64,000 nt of DNA from positions 1,880,001-1,944,000 of the forward strand of contig JAJTWR010000205.1 in NCBI GenBank assembly GCA_021613335.1, written 5' to 3'. The stretch is from Whitmania pigra. Its lineage: Eukaryota; Annelida; Clitellata; Hirudinida; Haemopidae. The stretch's first letter is position 1, and the number at the start of each line of letters is the position of its first letter. The notes under the pieces are model-generated. The model saw nothing but the letters and a program-made list of their open reading frames with translations, did no database searches and was not told where the DNA came from. Of the stretch, positions 53,094-64,000 are shown piece by piece. The translations under genes and the position numbers were made by a program.

Positions 53094-54204
53094 CTGTTAC
53101 TGATTAATGAAATCTAACCGAATCAGTGAAATAAACTCGCGTGTCGTTTTAACTTATTCCCACATCTTAAGTTGACAGATGCTCTTGAGTCAAACCTTTA
53201 GCAATGTTAATCAATGCTGCGACAACTACGGTTTTAGCATCATGGATGTTATTTTAATAGATTGCGTTAACTACTGCGCCAAAACGCGCGAATAAGTTAT
53301 CAGAAAACTTTCATCGATCTATGTCGTGCAGCTTTCTGGAAAAGATTACTTTGTGGAATTAAATCATTTCAAAAAAAAGTCTAAGCTGGACAGGAACCTG
53401 GGTGGAACGCAGACTAGCTTCCATGTAAAAACAATGCGCAGCACGCATTATTTATTAAAATTATTATGGCAGAAAACGCCTGATACAAAAGACATCTAAA
53501 ACAACATTTTATTTCAATTTTGAGATCTACGGTCTAGACCGATGCGAATTCCGTTAAAACGGTAGTAGCAATAGAAGTGTAATAAATAAATTGAAAGAGC
53601 TGATGAATGAAATCGCTGGAAAGGATACAGCTGGTCACTGTTTACCTGAATAGTGACAAATTTTATTAAATTTTACCAAATTTTAACTTCAATGTGGTTA
53701 GTTTTAATTGTTGACTTTTAGCAACTTATTGTCATTAATTTATTGAATTAAATTATTATTTAGATAGAGTGATTTAATTTTTAGAAATTATATATTGAAT
53801 ATCGCATAATGTCATCATTTGAGCAACAACAAGTTAAAACTAATGCTTTATCTGATTTAAATTAATGAAAACATATTCTACACAATTTAGCTAAATTTTA
53901 ATAATTTTTTTTGTTAAATAAACAATAGTAATTATTTAAATGGCATCATAAATTACCTGAGTTTAAAGTTTATTTGTTTATTAACTTTTAGTTTCTTCGA
54001 AGTATTGTTTATCAATCACATGAGCCTTTCTCTGATCCATTTATATAAGGTCCTGCCCCAGTCGAAGGTCCAACGGGAGCAACCTTATCTCGTTCGCGAT
54101 TCATTTTGTTATGTGTATTATAGGCATTGATTGATTGCCTTGTTAATTACACTGTTTACACTAGCCACTGGCGTTCAATTAAATTGATCCTGACGTAGCT
54201 CTAA
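53094..54204. other. Divergent intergenic region between NUMB and GDAP2
   Basis: AT-rich sequence of about 1.1 kb separates the two start codons. It should contain both promoters. A small GC-richer patch lies at 53260-53300 near the NUMB start, and a TATA-like 'atttatataagg' is at about 54039-54050, upstream of GDAP2. No coding exon is seen. Confidence 0.5.
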
Positions 54205-57200
54205 ATGGATTCCGACGAACCAAGCATACGTGCTGATAACTTGAAAAAATGGCAAGACACGATTCGTTCTTCAGACGCCGAAATATCAGATCCAGAGTCA
54301 CAAAATCGGTCGCCGTTTCGTTTTGACGAGTCCCTGAACAGGAAAATAGCATATTGGATAGGTAACATTTGGCTTTTGAGGGCAGATGCCATAGTCTGTT
54401 GCAACAATGAAACATTCACTCTAAAGACTGATCTCATAACAAGGAATACTCTGTCGTGTGGTGGTCGAGATCTAGTTCATGAACTGAGAAGCATCATCAA
54501 ATATTGTCGAACCGGTGATGCCGTCGTTACCAGCGGTTACAACCTGCCGAGTTCCCGCGTAATTCATGTCGTGGGGCCGAGGTACAGCGACAAGTACGCC
54601 ACTGCGGCCGAAAGCGCCCTCCACAATGCCTACAGGAACGTGCTGATCCAAGCCAGAGAGAACAACATAAAGACATTGGCCGTTCGCTGCATCCACTCGT
54701 CCGTCTGGAAGTATCCATCTCTGGCAGGTGCTCACGTCGCTTTGAGGACGATAAGGAGATTCTTGGAAAGACATGGAGACGACTTCGACCTGATCGTCCT
54801 CGTCGTGTCCAACAACAACAAGGAGTCTTACGACAATCTCCTCCCTCTCTACTTTCCGAGGAGTCGCGTCGAGGAAACCTTGGCTGCCGGTCGTCTGCCA
54901 AAAAACGTCGGGGACGAGTTCGGACAGCTGTTCATTCCGGAGAGGCAGATCAGGATATCCGCCATCCCCTACTACCAAATCACCCACAACAATGATGATG
55001 ATGATGACGACGACTACGACAATGGCAACGAGGGTGGGGATAACGACGACGCAGTCGAGCGAGCTGGCAGTGGTCTCGGCAATGGACATGCTAAGGAAGA
55101 ACAGACCGTCAATGTAAGTCAGATTTACATTTTATTTCATTTTGTTAAAAAACTTACCTTTACCAACATTTCTACTGAATTAAATTTTTTGTCTGCATAA
55201 CTTTTGTTTCAAATATTTGTTTTTATCCCGTTCATTTGGAAGATCTAAATTTTTCAGATCTGCTTGCTACACATCCCTATGGGATAATTTTGTGCATTTA
55301 AATTCTTATATAAGAAATTATAATTTGTAATTTGTTATGTTTTTTTCTCCATTTTCTTCCACTAATTAGCAATTTAAATTCAGCATAATCAGGAAATTTC
55401 TATACTTTGGTAACTCATAATCCCGTCGTTAATAACAACGACATTATCATTGGCCCGAGACTTCCAATGTCATTATCACATGACTGTCAGCTAATGAATT
55501 ATGCATGTGATATTTCGTAGAGAGCGAGTCCGTATATCTCGAAGGCCTAAAGTTAAAGTCCTGGATCAGTTGAGAGGCTTGTTTGCCTGAGACCATAAAA
55601 CGCCATTTGAGAGATTTCGGAATGTTTTATTATCTAAAGAATCAATTTTTGTGCATCGTCACTGTATGGAATTCCTTTGGGCATTGCTACGGGATTAAAA
55701 ATATTTGATAATATAATTTGATAACAATGCTAATAATAAATAATCTCGTTGCTGACACAGATTAATGTCAGTTAATGTCACAGATAGATGATTAAATGCA
55801 ATACATTTTAAATTCTTAATATTTAAAAATGCAAAGATGATGTTGATATCTGATATAAATGAATATTACCTCCAAAAATAATATTAGCAATTGTACAAAA
55901 TATTATTGCAATTCAGAAATGATAAAAATTACAACTGCTGCTAATATAATTATTATTGTTATTAACTCAGTACATCCTTACCTACAACCATTAATTATAT
56001 TTAATAATAACCATAATAATAACAAGAAATATTTCGTCATTGCCATTTTGTAACGTCACAATTATTAATCATCATCATCATCACTCCAGTTCTGCATCAC
56101 TGACCCAAGCTTCCTGGAGATGAAGGAAAGCGTGGACAAGGAAAGAGTCAAGCGAATCCTGAATGGATCGACTTCGAACGATGCCATCATCAGGAGGCAG
56201 TTCTACAAGAGGGTGCTCATCAGGGCCATGAAGGAGGACTTCACTGACCTTATCAAGAAGAGGTATGATGATGATGACGATGATTATGTTAGGATGGTGG
56301 TGATAATAATGTTAGGGTAGTAGTGATTAGGATGGTGGTGATGATTATGTTAGGGTAGTAGTGATTAGGATGGTGGTGATGAAGATGATGGCACAGAAGG
56401 TGATGAGCAACAGTTTGTTGTTGTCGTTGAGCTAGTCGGTTTCCAGTAGCAACGCGTTTGAAATTTGAATGTCCTATGATTAGTCTTTTATTAAGCAAAC
56501 ATCTTCATCCTTGTTTATTAGATTGAAGTAATAATAACTTTTTTTTAAAATTTATATTTGACAACATCAATAACAATAGCAATAACTTTGATAATAACAT
56601 AATAGTAACATCTATTTTTAGTCCCACTAATTATATTGCTGTTAAAAAATTAAATTTAAATTAACTGCCCATTAACATTTTTCAGGTTCCTCTTTCAGTG
56701 TGGCTACGACAAGGAGAACAGGCCAGTGATGCTATTTATAGCCCACAGATGGTACCTCAAAACCCAAGAGCCAAACATGTTCACCACAAAAAGCCTCCCG
56801 AATCTTAACCGAGGGGGCAGCAGCGTTTTGACCCGATATTTCAGGGGGGGTAAGATTCTGTGCCATGGTTGATTAATGACATCATCATCATCATCAACCG
56901 ATTGTAGTTTCGGAATGCTGAGTATTAGTTAAAATTTGTTTTTATTTGTTTTTTTATTTATTTATTTATTCATTTCTTGAGGTCATCTTATACGTTTATT
57001 AAGCATTTGAGTTGATCAAAAATTTGAGTTTTACATAAGGCAAGTTGCAAGATTCAATGCCAAGGACCAATCAATTGTAGTTTCGTAACGTGAACTATTA
57101 GTTCACAGAATTCAATGTCTGCGAATATTGTCTTTAAATTAATTAAATTAAATTTATTCTCAACATTCTAATAATTTAAATTTAATTTATTCTCTACATT

Positions 57201-58112
57201 CTCCTTTTATCTATTCTAGATGAAAACAACTGCAACGTCAACGACGAAGTGAGCGAAAGATATCGTCTCTTCTTCATCCATCAGATGGAAGCCCTCGTCA
57301 AACAGAAGTTAGTCGATTAATTCAATCCAGATGTCACACGTACACCGTCACATGCGTAAAATCACATGCATCGATTGATTTTTGTTTGTCTCTCCGCCAC
57401 AGGTATGTCATTCTTTACGTTCAGTCGCTCTGTGACAAGGCTGGGTCTCTTCCGTCGACCAAATGTCTTCAGTCCTTGCTCGGAATGCTCGACGCGAGGT
57501 GGGTTCGTCATCATTATCATCACATCACCATCATCATCATCATCATCTGAATGTAGATTAATTTTTACAATTTGTTACTGGCATCTGCTTACCATTTGAC
57601 AAATGAAAGTTTGCGGGCACATTAGAATGGTGTCCTAATGTCTGTTTATTTATATATATATATATTTTTTTTTTTAAACTTAATCCTGCAATTATTTAAT
57701 ACAGTGTGTTTGATAACAAGTATCACTAACTATTGCACTGAAAGCAACAAGCTTTAAGGAGCATCACAACCTACTTTGTCGTTTTATTTAGTTTACAAAG
57801 CAAACTGCTCATTGACATTATCATCAATAACATGACAGCATCAAAACCATCTGATCGTCCACTACTGTTTTCATTTTTCCTACCAGGTACATCAACAACC
57901 TACACTCCCTGTACATACTGCACAGCACTTTCACCAACAAGATCAAGTGCTGGTTCAGACTTCCCTCGGTGCTATTTCAGAAGACCGTCTTCCTCAAGGG
58001 CATTGAACACCTTTACTCGCTCGTCAGCCCCGACGAACTCGAACTGCCCGAGTTTGTCCTTGCCCATGACCTAGACTTGTACGGGGTTAGGTACTACGAG
58101 GGCCAGAGCTGA
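54205..58112 (+). CDS. GDAP2: GDAP2: macro domain plus CRAL-TRIO protein
   Basis: Six exons join in phase to 551 aa: 54205-55113, 56090-56262, 56686-56849, 57220-57307, 57403-57498, 57887-58112. The N-terminal macro domain (about 40-210) shows IAYWIGNIWLLRADAIVCCNNE, CRTGDAVVTSGYNLPSSR, VIHVVGPRY and YATAAESALHNAYRNVL, close to the GDAP2 family. PERQIRIS ends this region, as in vertebrates. A linker with an Asp run from (GAT)n repeats follows (54993-55020). The C-terminal CRAL-TRIO/Sec14-like domain (about 355-545) includes NRPVMLFIAHR, YVILYVQSLCD, YINNLHSLYILHSTFTNKIKCWF and LPEFVLAHD. The biochemical role is not settled; human GDAP2 loss is linked to cerebellar ataxia. The NNE motif differs from the NAAN of active macro hydrolases, so catalysis is doubtful. 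Confidence 0.95.
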
Positions 58113-60265
58113 GAAGGGTGATGGCCAACCCCTTCCGTCAACTTTTTTTGTTTCGTTTTTTTTACTCAGTCCTTTTCCCACGGATTATCTTCGTTTTGTT
58201 ACTTTGGCTCGGGCCTTGTTTACTTTTGTATTTTCTTAAAGTCAATATTTAATATTTTAGTTTAATAGTTTTTATTTTATTTTGAAATGCTTCACGAAGA
58301 GTCACAGGAGTCATGCTTTGAAAGTTTTACACAGGCTTTGTTTACGTTTATCTACGTCCGCGACAAGTCAGGCGTGACGCCAAGCCATCGTCATCATCAA
58401 GTCTGCATACGGAGTCGTTATCATCACAGAACTTTGTTATGTTGTTACCATAGCATTGTTGAGTAATTAATTTGTTGTCCTTGTGACCACCTGTCCTAAC
58501 TGTTACCAATCTTGATGCAAATTATCTAACATGCCTGAGAACTTTTGCAGCAGTTGTAAAAGAAAAGCATTAAGAATATAGTATAAAATAATGCTTTGCA
58601 TGCTTGATCGAAAATTTATTCTGCAATTATGATCATGACGAGCGCAGCGCAATTAGACAACCCAACATGAATTTACTACTCAATTCCTAGCAACCCTCAG
58701 TAAGCACTTGAATTCCTGACGATAACAGCATTAACAACACAACACTCGAGACGTATTGAAAGCAGCAATTTTTGAATTGAATTCTCATTGACTGTCTCTG
58801 CTTTCAAAATCTTTTATCGATTCTCAACCATCTTATCAGCATTCTGGCAGTAACTGCTCGATGCTCAAACAATGCTTTTAGTTTAATTAAATAAAATAAT
58901 GATCAACAACAATCTTCACTGTAAGAGTTACAGACGCATGCCCGACACGGACATGACCTTAGAATCTGCGAAATGAAACTCGAAACTCAGGGAAATTCCA
59001 AAGTTATTCTTAACATCAGTGTGGTCATGATGATGCTGTTGTAGTTGAGCGAACGAATGAAACCAAATGAATCTTTTGGCCAAAGCCAGTCATGGGTCCC
59101 ATCCAACGAATTCAGCGACTGGCAATGTCAAAATAATGATGTAATTGCATAACGAACTCTCGTTCAGTACATGTGCTCAGATACAAAACATCGAAGAGGA
59201 CGCAAAAAATTAATTTTAATTTACACATCGGAATCTCTCGATGAGAAATAAACATTCCGAGTCGACACGAGAGACTCCGAATCTCATCTACCCGAAGTCT
59301 GGACGCACGAGGCTTCGGACCGACGGGTCCGGAGTTCGAACCTCGACCGATGCTGTGAGTGGTGAGAAAAAAAGTTGCCAACATAAGAGACCCATGAAGG
59401 ACATCTCGTGACAAATAAACTATTTAAAAAATATATTCTCATGAGAAGAAAGAGAAATCGCCTAAGACCGCGAAGCCTTTTCCGCTCGGTCGCTTCCACG
59501 TGCACATCTGCCGGCACGGTCTTAAGAGATACAGAGGAAAATAATGCTATTTAACAACAATGACATAAATTATTCTGATGATTGAGACGGACAGGATTTC
59601 ATGCAAGTCGCGACAAAAGGCTCAAAAGGTTTGAGATGTTCAACGATGAGGAACTAATGAATGAACTTAACAAGCAGGGATCGAACGACGGAAAGAATCT
59701 GTCGTTCTTTTGGAGGAGAATCGAAGTCACCTAGTTCATAAATGATGGGAGTCACCTGCTGATGATGATTATGATAGCAATACCATCGATGGTGGCGTTA
59801 ATGATACTGTTGGTGATGACAGTGATGCCATTAATTTTGATATCAATGATATCATTGATGGTGACAGTCATGCCAATGATGATGATATTAATGACACCGT
59901 CGACAACGAAAGTGTCCCCTTTAGTGACGATGATGATGATTATTAGGATGCCAAGAAACATGGCGGTGGGTCACACACACACTCAGTCAAAAATCATCAG
60001 GTTTTCAAGGGCATTGAGACTCACAAAAAATAAACTTTTCGATGTGATATGATTGGCCAGAATCTTAACCAATAGAAGACAGAAGGTCTCATCAATCGGG
60101 CCATTAGCTCGATTATATACGCTTATAAGTCAGCAGGTCAAAGTTCAAACAACAAGCCTTGGTCAGCAAGGTCATTTTGCAGAAAAATGTCATCTACAGT
60201 CATTAGACAAAAGAAAAATCCTATTCTTGCCGTTACACTTCCACAACTGCCGAAAGATCGAAAGA
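58113..60265. other. Convergent intergenic region GDAP2 / WDR26
   Basis: No coding exon is recognised. It holds both 3' UTRs, a self-complementary tRNA-like 'ggagttcgaacctc' at about 59331-59344 within a GC-rich patch (59280-59350), and a degenerate GAT repeat at 59760-59945. Two further stretches resembling tRNA T-arms (59331 and 60278-60290) suggest old SINE fragments. Confidence 0.5.
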
Positions 60266-63200
60266 TCAGACGCTGGCAGGTTTCGAACCCATGGAAGCTC
60301 GGTCGACCTCCTCCGTGCTCAGCCGATGGTGCGGATTCTCGTCGAAGGTGAAGGATTCTGCGTCGTAGTCTAAGACCTGAGCCCTGCACGAAGGTCCCCA
60401 GATTCTGACGGTTCCGTCGTCGGAAGCGCTGGCCAACATGGAAGGGAGGGTTGGATTCCAGTGGACGCAGTTGACTGTGCCAGAGTGCTCGGACATGACC
60501 ACCAGGGGCTGCTCGTCACTCACGTGCCAGATGACGACTTTCTGGTCTGATGATGATAACAATAGGTTAACAAAAAAACTTAAAATAACAATAATGTTAA
60601 TTTATTTAATTTAAATTTATAATTTTTTATTTATTCTATTCTTTGTAATCAATGTTGGCTAAAACAATAATATTAATATCACTAATCGACTAATTTATTA
60701 CAATAACAAAAGCACCACCATCGTTGTCATCATCATAATCATCATCATCACCATTATCCTCTAAAAGCATCGCCATCATCATCACCATCACCTTCATCCT
60801 TTACAATCGTTCACCTTCACTTCCACTGGCAACAAAGTCCTCGTTCAATCCCCCGAAGCAGGAATAAATGGAAAACTCTTTCTGCACGACTCCTCGAAAT
60901 CTTTTCATTCGACACTTGTTTCTCATGTCCCACATGTTCACCCCCTTGTGATGATAATGATGATGATGTGTTGGTTAGCTAATTTCTTAACTAATTATTT
61001 CAACGAGAGTTTGTAGCAAAAGCAACCTCAAGGTTTTGCGTCGATAAATGCAATTAGAATGTCAGAATGAACTCATCAGGTTAGACTCGAATAATAAATA
61101 GTTAATTAAGTAGTAATAGTAATAAATAAGTAATTAATAAAATTCAGGGCAAAAAATGAAGTGCCAATAATCTGCCTGCCTGGTTCTGTACGTTGACAAG
61201 GACCCTGGACTCAGAAGAATCGAATGCAAAAGAAATTATCGGACCTTCTTCTGAAAATCTTTAAATAAAAATTCAAATAGTTAATTAACGAAATCATTCA
61301 ATAATTAATTAATTAATAACCACCATCACCGTAATCATCGGTCAAAACGTACAGGTGGACGTCCAGGTGGTCTTCTACGTTGTACCCCCGAATTCTGTGG
61401 TGGGTGTCTGCGGCAACGACGGTCTTGTTGTCCTTGAGGCAGGCCAAACACAGAACCCTTAGACCCTCCCAGGCCGAGTTCAGGTGGCCGTCGGATTTCT
61501 GTGGGCAGGTATTTCCTTTATCGCTTTGAATTTACTAAATCTATTTAAATTTAAATTAAAAATTGATTTTTTTTTGTTCGAAAGTTGTTTGAAAGTAAGA
61601 TGAGAATTCGTAATTTTGGAGAGAGAGAAAAAATGAGCAATGTTTGGCATCTGAATGGATGGGCTTCTTTAAAGTTGTGTTTTTGTCGTTATTAATCCGA
61701 TCAAAATATAGTTTTTTAAATTCAAAATCTTAGGATGTTCTTAAAATAGGCTCCTCTGCTGCCACAATTTTTGTGTTCGTTTTGAAGTCCAACATAAAAA
61801 GTCACGTCCAACCAGCCTTAATATAACCATAATTAATATTAATATAACCGTCTAACGTTAATATTAATGAAACTGTTTAACATTAATTTTTTTGAACAAA
61901 ATACCATTTGATAACACAATTATTGTTGCTAATCTATTATTATTGTTAGTAATAGTTATATTATAATATTATAAAATATAATAATATTAATGAAACTGTT
62001 TAACATTAATTTTTTTGAACAAAGTACCACTTGATAACACAATTATTGTTGCCAATCTATTATCACTGTTAGTAATAGTTAATTATAATAGATACTTACC
62101 AATAGTAATAATACTTACATAATAATAATAGCAGTAATAATTTATTGCTCTTATTGCATTATTACCATTGAAAATAATGTTATTACCTTTACTACTGCTA
62201 CTTATAACAAATGGTAGCATTATTATAACTAACAATAATAATAATAACAATAATAATAACTAACACAAGAGTAGAAGTGTCCCTTTGTTCCGCCGCACGC
62301 GAGTCTTGTTCCTTCTGGATACCAGGAAACGTAGGTCAGTCGATCGTCCACGGACTGGTTCAGTTTTGCCATTTTCGTTCCCGTCTGCAAGTTACATGAA
62401 TGTGTTTATCGTCTGCTTCGATAGGAATATTACAGAAATATTCTTACATTCATAATATTCTTGTAATACTCTTTTTAAGTTGTACTTATAATATTCTTGT
62501 TATATTTATAGTAATCTGTTTCATTTTATCTCAGAAATTATTAATTTGATCATGAGATTTGTATATATTTTTTTCTATCTCGATTTGCATCTGAAGTTTC
62601 AATCCTATTTCCATCAGGACATTCGCTTTGTTGTTGTTGTTGTTGTTGTATTTCTTCTTATCAGAAAACACAACATAATAACTTGTAGTTCCTTTTAACC
62701 ATTTAAACCGTAAAATAACCTCGACGTTCCAAATGTTCAAGTCTGCCGTCTCGTCCGGTCCGCAGATGGCCAGGTGGGTGCTGTCGGGACTCCACGCAAA
62801 ATATGAAATTCCAACCTGGGGACCGTCGTACGACGACCTTAGAGTGACCTTGAAAGACTCCTGGAAATTAATTAAATAATAATGATAGTAGTAGTAATAA
62901 TAACAACATAAGCTGCAATGATGAAAGCAAGAATAATCATGATAATGATCCTCAGATCAATAAACAAAAAACAAAAGAGGAATTAAATTAACATACATTA
63001 TACAAATTTCCACCAAAAGCATGCTCATCATCATCAACAACATAACCAACTCCACCCCCATATTCCATGAGGAATGCACTAGCAATTACTATTACAATTA
63101 CATCCTAGTCAATGACTTTCCCACGAGTCCGTGGGTTTCAAATCCCGGAACGAACCTCGTCGACGTCGTAGATGATGAACTTGCCATCCTTGGAGCCCGT

Positions 63201-63294
63201 GGCCAGCATCTTCCCGTTCGGCGAGAAACGGCAGAACCACACCTCGTCCAGGTGGTCGGTCAGGATCTGTGTCGTGTGACTCGGAAAGTCGTCC
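60266..63294 (-). CDS. WDR26: WDR26 homologue, C-terminal WD40 part (5' end outside window)
   Basis: WDR26 is a WD40 subunit of the CTLH/GID E3 ubiquitin ligase. Seven minus-strand exons join in phase: 63294-63156, 62860-62720, 62384-62265, 61498-61330, 61250-61180, 60944-60815, 60546-60266, giving 349 complete C-terminal codons. The sequence follows the family blade by blade: [128 protein letters not shown] and [15 protein letters not shown]. The first visible exon starts in phase 2, so the LisH and CTLH exons must lie upstream (beyond 64000, or unrecognised in 63300-64000). The intron 61179-60945 has a GC donor. The tail after VRIWGP is longer than I recall for human. Confidence 0.95.
61860..62081. 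repeat. 99-bp direct duplication in a WDR26 intron
   Basis: 61860-61958 and 61983-62081 are collinear copies 123 bp apart with about five mismatches in 99 bp (hand count). Both contain 'gaaactgtttaacatt' and 'ttgataacacaattattgtt'. The AT-rich 24-bp spacer differs. It has the look of a recent local segmental duplication. Confidence 0.85.
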
Positions 63295-64000
63295 CTGGCG
63301 AGTTGTCATGGTTATCGGTGTCAACATGTGGTAATGCTACTAGTGGAAATTACACTATAAATATCATCATGATGCTAATTATTATTCATTATTAAAGAAA
63401 TTATTATTACATTATCAACATTGATGATGATTATAATGATGATATAATCATATGCATACACATGATTTTATTATTAGTATTTATCATTTATATAAATAAT
63501 AATCAATATTAATCAATAATAATAATAACACTATAAGTACAATTAATATGATTAATGAAAGAATAATACCAATCAATAATCACGACAATCAAATCAATAT
63601 TATCGTCGCCATCATCGACAACAGTTTCAAGTGCAAATCTTCCTGGAGTGATGGAAACAAAGTCTGCAGATGAGAAGGAAAGATTCTCTTTCAAATCCAA
63701 ACTGCCATTCATTGGCAACATTCAGAGATGATAAGAAGAACATAATGGATGGAAAAATACCAATAATAATAATGGTAATAATAATAATACTAATAAAAAT
63801 GATAGCTAATAATAGTTAATAGTAATAATAATAGTTAATAATAATAATAGTTAATAAAATAGTAATAATAATAATAACAATAAACAATAACGACACTTAT
63901 AAGCCGCAATATAACACTGGCATCTGAAATCACTTGGACCAATGCATACTCATCACCACACAACTTCATCATTACCGTCACCACCTTTACCAGTATCATC
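63295..64000. other. WDR26 upstream intron/flank, no exon recognised
   Basis: AT-rich sequence with (ATA/AAT)n tracts at 63490-63530 and 63760-63880. A minus-strand frame at 63509-63721 is slightly coding-like but has no similarity to WDR26, and I do not call it. Confidence 0.5.

Noticed and set aside
54472..55089. 205-aa minus-strand frame
   Set aside because: Antisense shadow of the GDAP2 macro-domain exon.
63509..63721. Upstream WDR26 exon
   Set aside because: The minus-strand translation has no LisH, CTLH or WD40 likeness, and no splice junction gives the needed phase 2.

Overview
This is a eukaryotic, intron-rich genomic window from an invertebrate animal. Seven conserved single-copy metazoan genes can be assembled exon by exon with matching intron phases. 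GT-AG introns are AT-rich, and every few hundred bases there are (ATC)n/(GAT)n, (ATT)n or (ATCC)n microsatellites. Protein similarity and base composition fit a lophotrochozoan. An annelid, perhaps a leech such as Helobdella, is my guess, but the sequence alone does not prove it. No prokaryotic, viral or organellar block is visible.

Layout: 1-5.1 kb is non-coding, with E-box/CRE-like motifs near 4.5 kb. A 5.16-6.46 kb reading frame encodes a low-complexity orphan protein. 6.5-18.2 kb is gene-poor and repeat-rich, with one GC-rich promoter-like island at about 13.35 kb. 18.24-26.35 kb (+) is a DLK/LZK mixed-lineage kinase (MAP3K12/13) in 14 exons. 26.35-30.66 kb is intergenic. 32.56-30.66 kb (-) is the ubiquitin-conjugating enzyme UBE2G2 in five exons. 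It is divergently paired, 397 bp apart, with a hyccin/FAM126 gene (32.96-43.84 kb, +), one of whose introns holds a 2.3-kb minisatellite. 45.34-49.97 kb (+) is the WW-domain adaptor WAC. It is convergent with NUMB (53.09-50.56 kb, -), which is divergent from GDAP2 (54.21-58.11 kb, +). GDAP2 is convergent with WDR26 (63.29-60.27 kb, -), whose 5' part lies beyond the window.

The genes do not form an obvious pathway. They cover stress/axon-injury signalling (DLK), ER-associated degradation (UBE2G2), the PI4KA plasma-membrane complex (hyccin), histone H2B ubiquitination and autophagy (WAC), Notch/endocytosis (NUMB), a macro/CRAL-TRIO protein (GDAP2) and a CTLH E3 ligase subunit (WDR26). Exon calls rest on remembered family similarity plus splice sites and phase bookkeeping; no alignment was run.

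The most interesting non-gene structures are: the roughly 89-copy, 26-bp array in the hyccin intron, each unit carrying four GG runs; two in-frame alternative hyccin terminal exons; a decayed 50-bp copy of a UBE2G2 exon inside that gene's own last intron; a GC-AG intron in WDR26; and repeated use of (ATC)n microsatellites as splice-acceptor tracts.
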